A DNA stretch of 64,000 bases. Source: Timonella sp031979385. Lineage in GTDB: Bacteria > Actinomycetota > Actinomycetes > Actinomycetales > Cellulomonadaceae. Below the pieces are notes generated by a model. That model ran no database searches, was not told the origin of the DNA, and worked only from the letters and a program-made list of their open reading frames with translations. This document shows positions 44,999 to 54,812 of the stretch, in pieces (positions within the stretch are counted from its first letter, which is position 1; each line of letters starts with the position of its first letter). The stretch lies in contig DALZEF010000001.1 in the NCBI GenBank assembly GCA_031979385.1, positions 1 to 64,000 of the forward strand. The letters run 5' to 3'. The position numbers and the translations under genes are program-made.

Positions 44999-45715
44999 GT
45001 GGGTTTCCTCGACAAGTTTGAACAAAGCGTAGAACGCGCCGTGAACAGCACGTTCTCGAAGGTGTTCCGCAGCGAAATCAAGCCGGTGGACCTCGCGAGC
45101 GCCCTACGCCGCGAAGTCGACGACCGAGCCGCGTCCGTGGACCGCACCCGCACCGTCGTCCCCAACGACTTCACCATCGAACTGTCTGAAGCGGACTTCG
45201 CACAGATCGAGAGCTGGGGTGCCGAGACCCTTGCAGATGAACTCGCAATCAACGTCACCGACTATGCGGCATCGCAGCACTACGCGTTCGTTGGCCCCGT
45301 CGTAGTCAGCTTTGAACTGGTGGACACGCTCGACGCAGGCCGCTTCCAGATACGTTCAGCGTCCGTGCGCGGCAATGTGGCACCCGCAACCACGAACACT
45401 CCCAGCTCCCGGCACCCACTGCTCGACATCGACGGGCAACGCTACCTGCTGACCGGCCCCGTCACCGTGATCGGACGCGGCACCGAGGCGGACATCGTGG
45501 TCGATGACCCTGGCGTCTCGCGTAAGCACCTCGAAATCAAGGTGACCTCAAACGGTGTGATTGCAACCGACCTCGGCTCCACCAACGGACTGTACGTTGA
45601 GGGACACCAGGTACCGGCTGCCACGCTTCTCGATGGAAATTCTTTGACAATCGGCCGCACCCGGATCATGTTCTGGACCGGAGTTGCCGATGACACACAG
45701 CGTGGAGATTGGTGA
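44999..45715 (+). CDS. fhaA: FHA domain protein FhaA (DUF3662 + FHA)
   Basis: 238 residues from GTG 44999, five bases after AAAGGAGGT. The N-terminal DUF3662 domain (FLDKFEQSVERAVNSTFSKVFR) covers about 120 residues, and the C-terminal FHA domain (VTVIGRGTEADIVVDDPGVSRKH, then ATDLGSTNGLYVEG) binds phosphothreonine. In mycobacteria FhaA binds PknB-phosphorylated targets including MviN and regulates peptidoglycan synthesis at the poles. It is the first gene of the seven-gene cluster. The linker between the domains is very short compared with M. tuberculosis FhaA. Confidence 0.95.
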   Translation: MGFLDKFEQSVERAVNSTFSKVFRSEIKPVDLASALRREVDDRAASVDRTRTVVPNDFTIELSEADFAQIESWGAETLADELAINVTDYAASQHYAFVGPVVVSFELVDTLDAGRFQIRSASVRGNVAPATTNTPSSRHPLLDIDGQRYLLTGPVTVIGRGTEADIVVDDPGVSRKHLEIKVTSNGVIATDLGSTNGLYVEGHQVPAATLLDGNSLTIGRTRIMFWTGVADDTQRGDW

Positions 45716-45725
45716 TTCACCCAAC

Positions 45726-46205
45726 ATGAGCGCACTCGCGATGACCCTCTTTAGGTTCGGATTCCTAGTACTTCTGTGGGCGTTCGTCTATTTTGTGGTG
45801 CGCGTTTTGAAGAGTGACCTCTACGGCACGCGGCTCGATGCCTCCGTTAGACAGCAGGCACCGATTGCTCGAGTGCAAGACCCCATCGATCCGATTCCAG
45901 CCGTACGGACACAGCGTCCCGTGCGCCTGGTGGTGGTTGAGGGACCGCTCCTTGGCACGTCCATCCCGCTCGCGTCCTCCGCGATCCTGATTGGGCGGTC
46001 GCCAAGTTGCACGCTTGTTCTTGACGATGACTACTCATCCTCGCGTCACGCCCGCATCTTCCCGCAGGGCGACAACTGGCTCGTGGAAGACCTCGGCTCA
46101 ACCAACGGCACGTTCGTGAATGGCGAGCGGATTCACCAACCCACGAATGTTCCAATTGGCATACCCGTGCGGGTTGGCCAAAGCACCATCGAGTTGCAGA
46201 GGTGA
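45726..46205 (+). CDS. fhaB: FHA domain protein FhaB (FipA)
   Basis: 159 residues from ATG 45726, ten bases after fhaA. An N-terminal membrane helix (MTLFRFGFLVLLWAFVYFVV) is followed by a linker and a C-terminal FHA domain: AILIGRSPSCTLVLDDDYSS, then VEDLGSTNGTFVNGERI. FhaB in mycobacteria interacts with FtsZ and FtsQ and with PknA/PknB substrates during division. Its stop lies four bases before the GTG of pstP. Confidence 0.95.
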   Translation: MSALAMTLFRFGFLVLLWAFVYFVVRVLKSDLYGTRLDASVRQQAPIARVQDPIDPIPAVRTQRPVRLVVVEGPLLGTSIPLASSAILIGRSPSCTLVLDDDYSSSRHARIFPQGDNWLVEDLGSTNGTFVNGERIHQPTNVPIGIPVRVGQSTIELQR

Positions 46206-46209
46206 ACTC

Positions 46210-47817
46210 GTGACAATTGGTATCCGGTTCTCCACGCGGTCTGACGTGGGCTTGGTTCGTGCAAACAACCAAGACTCCGCGTTCGCGGGCGAACAACTCC
46301 TACTCGTTGCCGATGGCATGGGTGGGCATGCGGGCGGGGAAGTGGCCTCGGCACTCTGTGTGGCGTCCATGGCACCGCTCAACAATGAGACCTTCTCCAC
46401 CTCAGACATGCTCGAACGCCTCGGAGACGCAGTCGAGCGAGCACGTATCGACCTGGTCCAACAGGCCCGCTCCCACATCACGCTCTCCGGTATGGGAACG
46501 ACCGTCACAGCGCTACTGCTCTGTGAGAACAAGCTCGCAATGGCGCACATGGGCGACTCGCGCGGGTACCTCCTGCGTGACGGTCAGCTCACCCAGGTCA
46601 CAAAGGACCACACGTTCGTCCAACACCTCGTGGACACCGGGAAGATCACTCCCGAGGAGGCGGAGACCCATCCGCAGCGCTCCGTCGTGATGCGGGTGCT
46701 CGGCGACTTCGAACTCGACCTGATCCCCGACCTTTCGATCCGCGAGGCCCGCCCAGGAGATCGCTGGCTCCTATGCTCGGACGGACTGAGCGGATTCGTT
46801 CGCTTTGAGACGCTTGAACAGACGCTGCGCGATGTCGCGGATATCGAGCTCTGCTCCGAATACCTCATCCAGCTCGCACTGCGCGGCGGTGGAAGCGACA
46901 ACATCACCTGCATCGTCGCGGATGTCGTGGAACTCGATGATGACGCGACCAACGTCATCCCCACGCAGAGCGGACCCGAACGCAAACAGGCCATCGCCAC
47001 CGCGGTTGGCTCCGTGGCTCTCGGTGACGATGTTCCGGTCATGATCGACCAGGCGTCCACGCTCTCCGACTCCTCAAAGTTGCTCGTGGGCGCGAACGAA
47101 CGCGTCAACGCCGTCATCGCCCAAGCCATCGCACGTAAGTCCGGCGAACCGATCAGCGAACCACAGCCGCAGACCGGAAGTCTCGTCCTACCAGCGCAAT
47201 CCAGCGACGAAACCTCACAAGACAGCGCATCAAGCCCCGGCTCCAGTGCCGCTCCCATCAACGATGACGATGAAGAGGTTCTTGCCGCAATCTCCTCCGG
47301 GGCCGCCGCCGAACCCAGAAAGCGCAGTTTCTGGCGTGGTTTCGTGAACACCTGTCTGTCCCTCCTACTGCTTGGAGGGCTCGGATATGGCGCCTACTAC
47401 TGGGGCTCACAGCAGTACTTCGTCGGCGTCCATGACGGCAAGATCGCGATCTTCAACGGCTTCCCGCAGTCGGTGGGCCCAGTTAATCTGTCCTCAGTGG
47501 TCGAGAGTTCCGTTCTTGACCCAGACGATCTTGATCCATATATGAGCCGCCAGATCTACTCCACGATCCGCGCGACGTCACTCACCGATGCCCGAGCTCG
47601 CATTGAACACTTCGGAACTGAGATCGCTGACCGGGCCAAGCAGGAAAAACTTGCTGAGCAGGAAAAGGCACAGGACGAAGCACAGCAGGAGGGTCAGGCA
47701 GACCCTGATTCCTCGGACAATGCCACGGACATCTCAGTCACCCCCAATGAGACTGAGACACCCAGCACCGATCCAACTGAAACCCCATCCCCAGACGTAA
47801 CCGACCCTGCATCCTGA
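46210..47817 (+). CDS. pstP: PP2C-type serine/threonine phosphatase PstP
   Basis: 535 residues from GTG 46210. The PP2C catalytic domain (1-235) keeps its metal sites and motifs: RSDVGLVRANNQDSAF, ADGMGGHAGGEVAS, GMGTTVTALL, MGDSRGYLLRDG, CSDGLSGFV and GGGSDNITCIVADV. A linker precedes the membrane helix (VNTCLSLLLLGGLGYGAYYWG, around 410). The extracellular tail ends in a Thr/Pro-rich stretch. PstP dephosphorylates PknA and PknB and their targets. Twelve bases separate it from the next gene. Confidence 0.96.
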   Translation: MTIGIRFSTRSDVGLVRANNQDSAFAGEQLLLVADGMGGHAGGEVASALCVASMAPLNNETFSTSDMLERLGDAVERARIDLVQQARSHITLSGMGTTVTALLLCENKLAMAHMGDSRGYLLRDGQLTQVTKDHTFVQHLVDTGKITPEEAETHPQRSVVMRVLGDFELDLIPDLSIREARPGDRWLLCSDGLSGFVRFETLEQTLRDVADIELCSEYLIQLALRGGGSDNITCIVADVVELDDDATNVIPTQSGPERKQAIATAVGSVALGDDVPVMIDQASTLSDSSKLLVGANERVNAVIAQAIARKSGEPISEPQPQTGSLVLPAQSSDETSQDSASSPGSSAAPINDDDEEVLAAISSGAAAEPRKRSFWRGFVNTCLSLLLLGGLGYGAYYWGSQQYFVGVHDGKIAIFNGFPQSVGPVNLSSVVESSVLDPDDLDPYMSRQIYSTIRATSLTDARARIEHFGTEIADRAKQEKLAEQEKAQDEAQQEGQADPDSSDNATDISVTPNETETPSTDPTETPSPDVTDPAS

Positions 47818-47829
47818 CCAAGATAAGTT

Positions 47830-49524
47830 GTGATGTCGACCGCCGAAACCCCGCAACTCCGCGCCCGCCGCGGCAGCGAGTTCTTCTTGATCCTGATGGC
47901 ACTGGCCATTGGGATGTTCGCGTATGCCAACATCGGGTTCGCACGCGAGGGGAAACTGCCTGAGCAGTTCTACCTGTATTCGGGTGCCATCGCAGGGATC
48001 GCGCTGATACTGCACGTGGTTGTGCGCCGTACCGCCAAGTTCGCCGACCCACTACTCATCCCGCTCGTGTTGGTGCTGAACTTCATCGGCTTGGCGATGA
48101 TCTACCGCATTGACCTAAGTTCAGACACCTCCTTGGCAACGAGGCAGGTCATGTGGACTGGCGTTGGGGTCGCATCCGCCTGCTTCTTCCTGATCCTCAT
48201 GCGGGATCATCGTCTGCTGCGACGGTACTCCTACATCTCGATGGTCATTGGTCTGCTACTTGCGGTATCACCACTGATCCCCGGCTTGGGATGGTCGATC
48301 TACGGAGCGAACATCTGGATCAGGATCGGGCCGTTCTCGCTCCAGCCTGCTGAACTCTCCAAGATCTTCCTGGCTATCTTCTTCGCCGCCTACCTGGTGG
48401 ACAACCGCGACCGGCTCGCAATCGGTGGACCGCGATTCCTTGGGCTACACCTACCGCGCATGCGCGATTTCGGACCAATCATCCTGGTCTGGGTCGCCTC
48501 GCTCGGCATCCTCATCTTCCAGCGTGACCTCGGTACGTCATTGCTGTTCTTCGGCCTGTTCGTGGCAATGCTCTATGCGGCAACGGAACGCACCAGTTGG
48601 ATCATCATCGGTGGCCTGTTGTTTGGAGCAGGCGCATCCGTGGTGCTCGCAAACTTCTCCCACGTTCAGAACCGGTTCAATGGCTGGCTCAACGCGATGG
48701 ACCCCGAGGTCTACAACGCGTGGGGTGGATCTGGCCAGTTGGTGCGCGGCCTGTTTGGCATGGCGAGTGGCGGCATCTTTGGAACTGGGTGGGGTCAAGG
48801 CTATCCGGCCACGACGACCTTCTCCTACTCGGACTTCATCATTCCGTCCCTCGGCGAGGAACTTGGGCTTGTCGGTCTGTTCGCGATCTTCGTGATCTAC
48901 ATGCTGATCATTCAGCGCGGCTTCCGTATTGCCCTGTCAACTCGGGATGGGTTCGGCAAATTGCTCGCGGGAGGACTCGCGTTCGTTTTGGCATGGCAGT
49001 GCTTCGTGGTGATCGGCGGCGTCACCCGCCTGATCCCGCTGACGGGTCTGACCACTCCGTTCTTGGCCTACGGGGGCTCATCCCTACTGGCCAACTGGAT
49101 CATCATCGCGATCTTGCTCCGTATCTCAGATAACGCCCGCCGTCCAGTCCCGCTTCCGCTACGCGGTCACTCTTCGGCGGAGGAACCCGAGGAACCGGCG
49201 ATCGTTGAACCGGATACCTCCGACTCACCACTTGAGCGCCGGGTTCCCGGTGAGTCCGTACAGTATCTGGGCGAGGTTGGTGGCGTATCAACCCAGAACA
49301 CCGGGGTGTTCGTGCGCCGTAGCACCAAGTCGTACGCGAACAGCGATAGCTCCGCCGCTCCGTTTGCGGGGTCCGATGCCCAGCACACCGAGGTACACCG
49401 CGTAGGCGGCCCCGCGACCCAGTCTGTTCCACCAATACCACCAGCGCCTCCGGCCCCGCCGGAGCCAACGTCTCCCGTTCCACCTGTACCGCAGCCCGAA
49501 GACGACGAGAGGAGCGAGCAGTGA
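47830..49524 (+). CDS. rodA: SEDS-family peptidoglycan glycosyltransferase RodA/FtsW
   Basis: 564 residues from GTG 47830 (or the ATG at 47833). About ten membrane helices are visible from FFLILMALAIGMFAYANIGF on. Family hallmarks are ANIWIRIGPFSLQPAELSKI, QRDLGTSLLFFGLF, IIPSLGEELGLVGLFAIFVI and the LTTPFLAYGGSSLLANW loop near 420. The last about 130 residues are a cytoplasmic Pro-rich tail (PPIPPAPPAPPEPTSPVPP) with many Ser/Thr, a likely target for PknA/PknB phosphorylation (inference). It polymerises lipid II together with PbpA, whose GTG overlaps its stop. Confidence 0.95.
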   Translation: MMSTAETPQLRARRGSEFFLILMALAIGMFAYANIGFAREGKLPEQFYLYSGAIAGIALILHVVVRRTAKFADPLLIPLVLVLNFIGLAMIYRIDLSSDTSLATRQVMWTGVGVASACFFLILMRDHRLLRRYSYISMVIGLLLAVSPLIPGLGWSIYGANIWIRIGPFSLQPAELSKIFLAIFFAAYLVDNRDRLAIGGPRFLGLHLPRMRDFGPIILVWVASLGILIFQRDLGTSLLFFGLFVAMLYAATERTSWIIIGGLLFGAGASVVLANFSHVQNRFNGWLNAMDPEVYNAWGGSGQLVRGLFGMASGGIFGTGWGQGYPATTTFSYSDFIIPSLGEELGLVGLFAIFVIYMLIIQRGFRIALSTRDGFGKLLAGGLAFVLAWQCFVVIGGVTRLIPLTGLTTPFLAYGGSSLLANWIIIAILLRISDNARRPVPLPLRGHSSAEEPEEPAIVEPDTSDSPLERRVPGESVQYLGEVGGVSTQNTGVFVRRSTKSYANSDSSAAPFAGSDAQHTEVHRVGGPATQSVPPIPPAPPAPPEPTSPVPPVPQPEDDERSEQ

Positions 49525-50972
49525 ACAAACCGCTACGCCGCCTGTGGGTGATTTCGCTCGTCATGTTTGTCGGACTGTTCGGCTCGGTGACCTGGACGCA
49601 GTTCTTCAACGCTGCCGAGTTGAATGCGGACTCGCGCAATACGCGGAGCCTATACCGCGAATACGGTACAAACCGCGGCCCGATCGTGGTCGCTGGCAAG
49701 GAGATCGTGGCATCCACGCCTGTCAACGATGCCTTTAAGTATCAACGCGAGTACCCGTACGGTGCACTATACGCACCGGTCACCGGCTACTACTCGATCG
49801 TGTACAGCCCGACCGGTATTGAACGAGCCTCGAACGAGTACCTGAACGGGACCTCGGATTCGCTGTGGTTGAACCGCATCGAGCACTTGATCACGGGCGC
49901 AGATCCCCAAGGGTCTGCGGTGGAACTGACTATCGACGAGAAGGCTCAGCGGGCTGCATACGATGCGTTGGGAGATCAACGCGGTGCGGCAGTCGCAATC
50001 GAGGTGAAGACTGGACGCATCCTGGCGCTTGTTTCGAAGCCGTCATTCGATCCGAGCGACCTTGCGGGACACTCCTCCAAGGAGGTTGTGGAAGCCTACG
50101 AGAAGCTACTGGCCGATCCAGGAAAACCGCTTGTGAACCGCGCACTCGCTGGTGACACCTATCCGCCCGGTTCGGTATTCAAGCTCGTGACCACGGCAGC
50201 GGCACTCGAAAACGGCATGAGCGCCGAGACCGAGATCGATGCTCCGGACACCTACCGCCTACCAGGCACCACAACTGACCTGCGCAACTTCGGTGGTTCC
50301 CAGTGTGCCGCATCGGGCCACATGTCTTTGGCAAATGCTCTGCGGATCTCATGCAATACCGCATTCGCGGCTCTTGGCAACGAGCTTGGCGAGGAGGAAC
50401 TGGCCAAGCAGGCCCAGGCCTTCGGATTTGAGCAGGAGATTCAGGTGCCGATGTCAGCAGCGATCAGCCGCTACCCCACCGGGCAGAATGACGCACAGGT
50501 CGCGATTTCGGCGATCGGCCAGCAGGATGTACGCGTGACCCCGTTGCAGGTTGCGATGATGAGTGCTGCCATCGCCAACGACGGCGTGCTCATGCAGCCT
50601 TACCTCGTGGACCGGGTTCGCACCGCTGACCTGTCAGTTGTTTCCGAGGCCGAGCCTCAGGACCTGGGCCGTGCGGTGTCCTCCACGACAGCACGCCAAC
50701 TGACCGAGATGATGGTCGGGGTCGTTGAGAACGGTACGGGAACATCTGCGCAACTGTCTGGAATCCAGGTGGCAGGAAAGACGGGAACCGCGGAAACCGG
50801 GGGCGACGCCGCGCCACACGCCTGGTTCACCGCGTTTGCCCCGGCGGATGATCCTGAGATCGCTGTGGCGGTAGTCGTCGAGAACGGCGGTACCGCCGGA
50901 AGCGAGGCAACCGGTGGTCGCGTCGCGGCACCAATCGCCCGCGCCGTCATCAAGGCGGTGTTGGACCAGTGA
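49521..50972 (+). CDS. pbpA: Class B penicillin-binding protein PbpA
   Basis: 483 residues from GTG 49521 (overlapping the rodA TGA by four bases). An N-terminal membrane anchor (LWVISLVMFVGLFGSVTWTQF) is followed by a pedestal and transpeptidase domain with SxxK in PPGSVFKLVTTAAA (Ser near 217), SxN in ISCNTAFAAL (near 276), and KTG in VAGKTGTAETG (near 419). It crosslinks peptidoglycan made by RodA. Its end overlaps the pknA GTG by four bases. Confidence 0.96.
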   Translation: MNKPLRRLWVISLVMFVGLFGSVTWTQFFNAAELNADSRNTRSLYREYGTNRGPIVVAGKEIVASTPVNDAFKYQREYPYGALYAPVTGYYSIVYSPTGIERASNEYLNGTSDSLWLNRIEHLITGADPQGSAVELTIDEKAQRAAYDALGDQRGAAVAIEVKTGRILALVSKPSFDPSDLAGHSSKEVVEAYEKLLADPGKPLVNRALAGDTYPPGSVFKLVTTAAALENGMSAETEIDAPDTYRLPGTTTDLRNFGGSQCAASGHMSLANALRISCNTAFAALGNELGEEELAKQAQAFGFEQEIQVPMSAAISRYPTGQNDAQVAISAIGQQDVRVTPLQVAMMSAAIANDGVLMQPYLVDRVRTADLSVVSEAEPQDLGRAVSSTTARQLTEMMVGVVENGTGTSAQLSGIQVAGKTGTAETGGDAAPHAWFTAFAPADDPEIAVAVVVENGGTAGSEATGGRVAAPIARAVIKAVLDQ

Positions 50973-52501
50973 AGCCCCAGGCAGGACTTGCCCTAGGAGG
51001 ACGCTACCGGCTGATCCGCCAGATCGCAGTCGGGGGAATGGGCGAGGTGTGGGTTGCCAAGGATGAGTCTCTCGCCCGAGACATCGCGGTCAAGGTCCTC
51101 AAGCAAGAGTTTGTGGGCAATGCAGACTTCCTCAACCGGTTCCGTGTCGAAGCCCGCAACGCGGCATCGCTGTCGCACGCCCACATCGCACAACTCTACG
51201 ATTACGGTGAACAGGACGGTTCCGCCTACCTGGTGATGGAACTCGTGCACGGTGAGCCGATGTCAGACCTGCTCGAACGCGAACCGGTTCTGCCGTTGGG
51301 CAGACTGCTCACGATCCTCTCCCAAACCTCGCGTGCACTTCATGCGGCTCACGTGGGGGGCGTGGTGCACCGCGACATCAAGCCCGGCAACATCATCATC
51401 GAGCACTCAGGCGATGTGAAGATCACCGACTTCGGTGTCTCCCTGGCCGCCAACCAAGTGCCGATGACCGCCGCAGGAATGGTCATGGGCACGGCACAGT
51501 ATCTCTCCCCTGAACAGGCGATCGGACGTCCGGCGACGGGCGCCTCGGACATCTACGCCCTTGGAATCGTCGCCTATGAGGCGATCGCGGGCAACAGGCC
51601 GTTCACCGGCAAGACTCCAGTGGACATTGCGGTGGCACACGTCAATGAACCAGTTCCGCCGCTCCCGCGTACGACGCACGCGGAATTGGCGAACCTCGTC
51701 ATGCGGATGCTCTCAAAGGACCCCCTGGAGCGTCCCCGCTCGGGTGCAGCACTCGCGCATACTTTCGAAGGCCTCGCCCAAGAGATCGCTGCCAACCCCT
51801 GGAAGAGCACCGCACGTACCTCTACGGTCGCACCCGTGAGCCATGGCCTAGCGCCCTCCCGCGATAAGGCCGTCGAAGATCTTGGACCGCAGTTGCGTTC
51901 CGCGCAATCGGCGAGTTCAGCGGCTCCGCACACCACGTGGCAGCCATCGGGTGGTGCCGTTGGAAGCCGCGCAGCCACGAGTCCACCCCCACCGGAAGCG
52001 GCAAGTAATCCACACGCGACAGTCCGGCCCCGCTCATACCGTGCAGAGCAGGGACCCACAAGCGCCCCTTCCCTACGTCAAGAGTCACACGCGGCCGCAG
52101 CTCCAACCTATCGGGCAGATACGACTCGCCGTGCCACCGACAGCGGTGGGGGCAGCCGCCGCGCAACAACCCACACCGCGCACGGTGGCGCTGGGGGTAG
52201 ACCGGATCGTCGCCAGGAAGCGCACAGAACCACCGCAGAACCACAGGGTTTTCTTGAGCGCGTCAAAGCGCTCGGAGTAGTCGGGATGACGATGTTGGGT
52301 GTGATCGCACTGATCATCCTCGCAACTGCCATCAAAGGAATGATCGGCGCAGTGGGGTCTCACACACCAAGTGGCACTGTCGCTGAAAACTTTTCATCAG
52401 TAGAATTCACTTCTGGTGCCCCAAACGGCATCGAAGTGCGAGAAAATCGCGGGAACGATGCCTACCCGGCATTCCCCGCCCAAGCAATTAAGGACGCGTA
52501 G
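50969..52501 (+). CDS. pknA: Serine/threonine protein kinase PknA
   Basis: 510 residues from GTG 50969. The kinase domain (10-270) has the Gly loop IAVGGMGEVWVAKD, ATP Lys in IAVKVLKQEF, catalytic HRDIKPGNII, DFGVSL and the activation segment to GTAQYLSPEQA. A Ser/Pro/Ala-rich linker (290-430) leads to a membrane helix (VVGMTMLGVIALIILATAI, near 445) and a short external tail. It lacks PASTA domains, as PknA does. It regulates growth and cell division with PknB. The 1-base overlap TAGTG joins it to pknB. Confidence 0.95.
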   Translation: MKPQAGLALGGRYRLIRQIAVGGMGEVWVAKDESLARDIAVKVLKQEFVGNADFLNRFRVEARNAASLSHAHIAQLYDYGEQDGSAYLVMELVHGEPMSDLLEREPVLPLGRLLTILSQTSRALHAAHVGGVVHRDIKPGNIIIEHSGDVKITDFGVSLAANQVPMTAAGMVMGTAQYLSPEQAIGRPATGASDIYALGIVAYEAIAGNRPFTGKTPVDIAVAHVNEPVPPLPRTTHAELANLVMRMLSKDPLERPRSGAALAHTFEGLAQEIAANPWKSTARTSTVAPVSHGLAPSRDKAVEDLGPQLRSAQSASSAAPHTTWQPSGGAVGSRAATSPPPPEAASNPHATVRPRSYRAEQGPTSAPSLRQESHAAAAPTYRADTTRRATDSGGGSRRATTHTAHGGAGGRPDRRQEAHRTTAEPQGFLERVKALGVVGMTMLGVIALIILATAIKGMIGAVGSHTPSGTVAENFSSVEFTSGAPNGIEVRENRGNDAYPAFPAQAIKDA

Positions 52502-54582
52502 TGGTTAACCCCGTCCCCCGCACGCTAGCGGGTCGTTACGAGGTCGGTGAACTCATTGGCCGTGGAGGCATGGCCGAAGTACACATCGGTCACGACAATC
52601 GTCTCGGACGCACCGTCGCGATTAAGATCCTCCGCTCCGACTTGGCACGCGACCCCTCGTTCCAGGCACGCTTCCGCCGTGAAGCCCAAGCCGCAGCCTC
52701 GCTGAACCACCCGGCCATCGTTGCCGTCTACGACACCGGTGAGGACACATTCACTGACCCGGCGACCGGCGCAGTCTCGCACGTACCGTTCATCGTCATG
52801 GAATACGTTGAGGGCCACACCGTCCGTGACATTCTCCGCGACGGCAATGCCTTGCCAATCGAAGAGGCCATCGAGATCACCGCTGGTGTCCTGTCAGCAC
52901 TCGAGTACTCGCACCACGCAGGCATCGTGCACCGCGACATCAAGCCAGCCAACGTGATGCTCACCCCAACGGGTGCGGTCAAGGTCATGGACTTCGGTAT
53001 CGCCCGCGCAGTCGCCGACTCTGCCGCCACCATGACCCAGACGCACTCGGTCATCGGAACCGCGCAGTATCTCTCACCCGAGCAGGCACGCGGTGAATCC
53101 GTGGACACCCGCTCAGACCTGTACTCAACCGGCTGCCTCCTCTACGAGCTGTTGACCGGACGCCCGCCCTTCACCGGGGACTCCCCGGTCGCGGTTGCCT
53201 ACCAGCACGTCCGCGAGCTCGCCGCGCCTCCAAGCACCATCGCGCCCGACGTGCCGCCGGTACTCGACCAGATCGCGCTCAAGGCGCTTGCCAAGGACCG
53301 TAACGACCGCTACTCAAGCGCGTCCGAGTTCCGTGCCGCCCTTGAGGCGGCAGCCCGCGGCGAGTCCATCGAGGCAACCTCGGTGTACCCCGCAGCGGCA
53401 GCAGTCGACCCATTCGCAACCCAGGTCATCACCCCTGTCGCGGCGAGCCCCGCGCACAGCCCCGCAACCCAGGCTTTCTCCGCTCCCGCCGAAGCCGGAT
53501 TGCCTTGGCAACAGCCGACCAACGAACCCGACCTCTTCGAGGAAGACGACGAGGAAGAGGTCAGCAGCAAGAAGCGACTCATCTGGACCCTCGTGGCCGT
53601 CGGTGTTGTCGCCATCCTCGCGATCATCGCAATCTGGATGTTGGGCGGTGACGATGACACGCCGGAAACCATACCGGTCCCATCCTTCGTAGGAATGACC
53701 GAGGAAGAGGCGCGTGACGAGCTCGAAACTGCAGGCTTCGAGGGGAAGATCAACATCCTCAACGTTCTCGATGACAACGTCGAGGAAGGAAAGTTCGTCT
53801 CGTCTGATCCGGCAGAGGGCGCAGACCTTGAAATCACGGGCGAAATTGATCTGACCTTCTCCACGGGCCCGAACGCGACACAGGTTCCAGACGTCAAGGA
53901 CCTGCCACAGGACGAGGCACAGCGCATCATTGAAGCCGCCAACCTCAAGGTCCAGTTCGGTGACCAGGAGCATTCTGCGGACGTAGCGCGCAACCACGTC
54001 ATCCGTACTGAGCCTGGTGCCCGCGAACCAATTGCCGTCGGAGGCACGGTCGTGATCTTCGTATCCGATGGATTCGTGGAAATCGAAGACTACACCGACA
54101 AGCCCCGTAGCGAAGCCGAAGCGGCACTGCGAGCTCTCGGACTCACGGTGAAGATCGATCCGCGAGAAGACGATCGAGTCAACGACGGCGACCTTGACGC
54201 CGACACGGTCCTCGCACAACTTCCAGGAGCCGGTGCCGTCGAGCAGGGTTCAGAGGTGACGCTAACGGTCGCGGTTGAGGTCGAGATCGAGTACGTTGTC
54301 GTTCCCGATGTCGTTGGAAGATCCCAAGCCGATGCCGAGAGCCTGATCATCGCCGAGGGATTGGTTCCGATCTTCGGGGACCCCGTGTACTCCAACGAAC
54401 CTCCGGGTACCGTCATCTCAACCAACCCACGCGCAGGTGCACGCCTGAACCTGGGTGAGCGCGTCGATATCCAGATCTCCGCTGGCCCAGAGCCAAGCCC
54501 GGACCCTACGCAACCCGATCCAGGTAACGGCGATAACGGCGATAACGGTGACGACGGTGGCGAAGACCAAGAAGAGGGTTAA
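52501..54582 (+). CDS. pknB: Serine/threonine protein kinase PknB with four PASTA domains
   Basis: 693 residues from GTG 52501. The kinase domain (1-275) has IGRGGMAEVHIGHDNRLG, VAIKILRSDL, HRDIKPANVML, DFGIARA and GTAQYLSPEQARGE. A single membrane helix (LIWTLVAVGVVAILAIIAIW, near 370) follows a linker. The extracellular part has four PASTA repeats: VPSFVGMTEEEARDEL, VPDVKDLPQDEAQRII, IEDYTDKPRSEAEAAL and VPDVVGRSQADAESLI. PASTA domains sense muropeptides and lipid II. The C-terminus is Gly/Asp-rich. It is the last gene of the cluster, followed by a strong terminator. Confidence 0.97.
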   Translation: MVNPVPRTLAGRYEVGELIGRGGMAEVHIGHDNRLGRTVAIKILRSDLARDPSFQARFRREAQAAASLNHPAIVAVYDTGEDTFTDPATGAVSHVPFIVMEYVEGHTVRDILRDGNALPIEEAIEITAGVLSALEYSHHAGIVHRDIKPANVMLTPTGAVKVMDFGIARAVADSAATMTQTHSVIGTAQYLSPEQARGESVDTRSDLYSTGCLLYELLTGRPPFTGDSPVAVAYQHVRELAAPPSTIAPDVPPVLDQIALKALAKDRNDRYSSASEFRAALEAAARGESIEATSVYPAAAAVDPFATQVITPVAASPAHSPATQAFSAPAEAGLPWQQPTNEPDLFEEDDEEEVSSKKRLIWTLVAVGVVAILAIIAIWMLGGDDDTPETIPVPSFVGMTEEEARDELETAGFEGKINILNVLDDNVEEGKFVSSDPAEGADLEITGEIDLTFSTGPNATQVPDVKDLPQDEAQRIIEAANLKVQFGDQEHSADVARNHVIRTEPGAREPIAVGGTVVIFVSDGFVEIEDYTDKPRSEAEAALRALGLTVKIDPREDDRVNDGDLDADTVLAQLPGAGAVEQGSEVTLTVAVEVEIEYVVVPDVVGRSQADAESLIIAEGLVPIFGDPVYSNEPPGTVISTNPRAGARLNLGERVDIQISAGPEPSPDPTQPDPGNGDNGDNGDDGGEDQEEG

Positions 54583-54701
54583 GGCCAGATCTCACGTCGC
54601 CTAGGTTGGGACTTCGAGGCGTTGGACACCTCATGACGGGACGTTCAACGCCTTACCTCCACGCGGCAACGTGAACGCCACTGAGGAACCTCTCAAGCGC
54701 C

Positions 54702-54750
54702 AAACGCCTGTGGGGCACCAGACCTTACGTCTGGAGCCCCACAGGCGTTT
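54702..54750. terminator. Long terminator hairpin after pknB (also facing trpG)
   Basis: Outer arms AAACGCCTGTGGGGC and GCCCCACAGGCGTTT pair perfectly over 15 bases. An inner stem CCAGAC/GTCTGG extends the hairpin. It lies between the convergent stops of pknB (54582) and trpG (54813) and can act on both. Confidence 0.9.
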
Positions 54751-54812
54751 ATAGGCGGCATAGCAGCCACTTCTACGGATTCGTGGTTGTTCCGGCCCCG
54801 TAGGTGTGGTTG

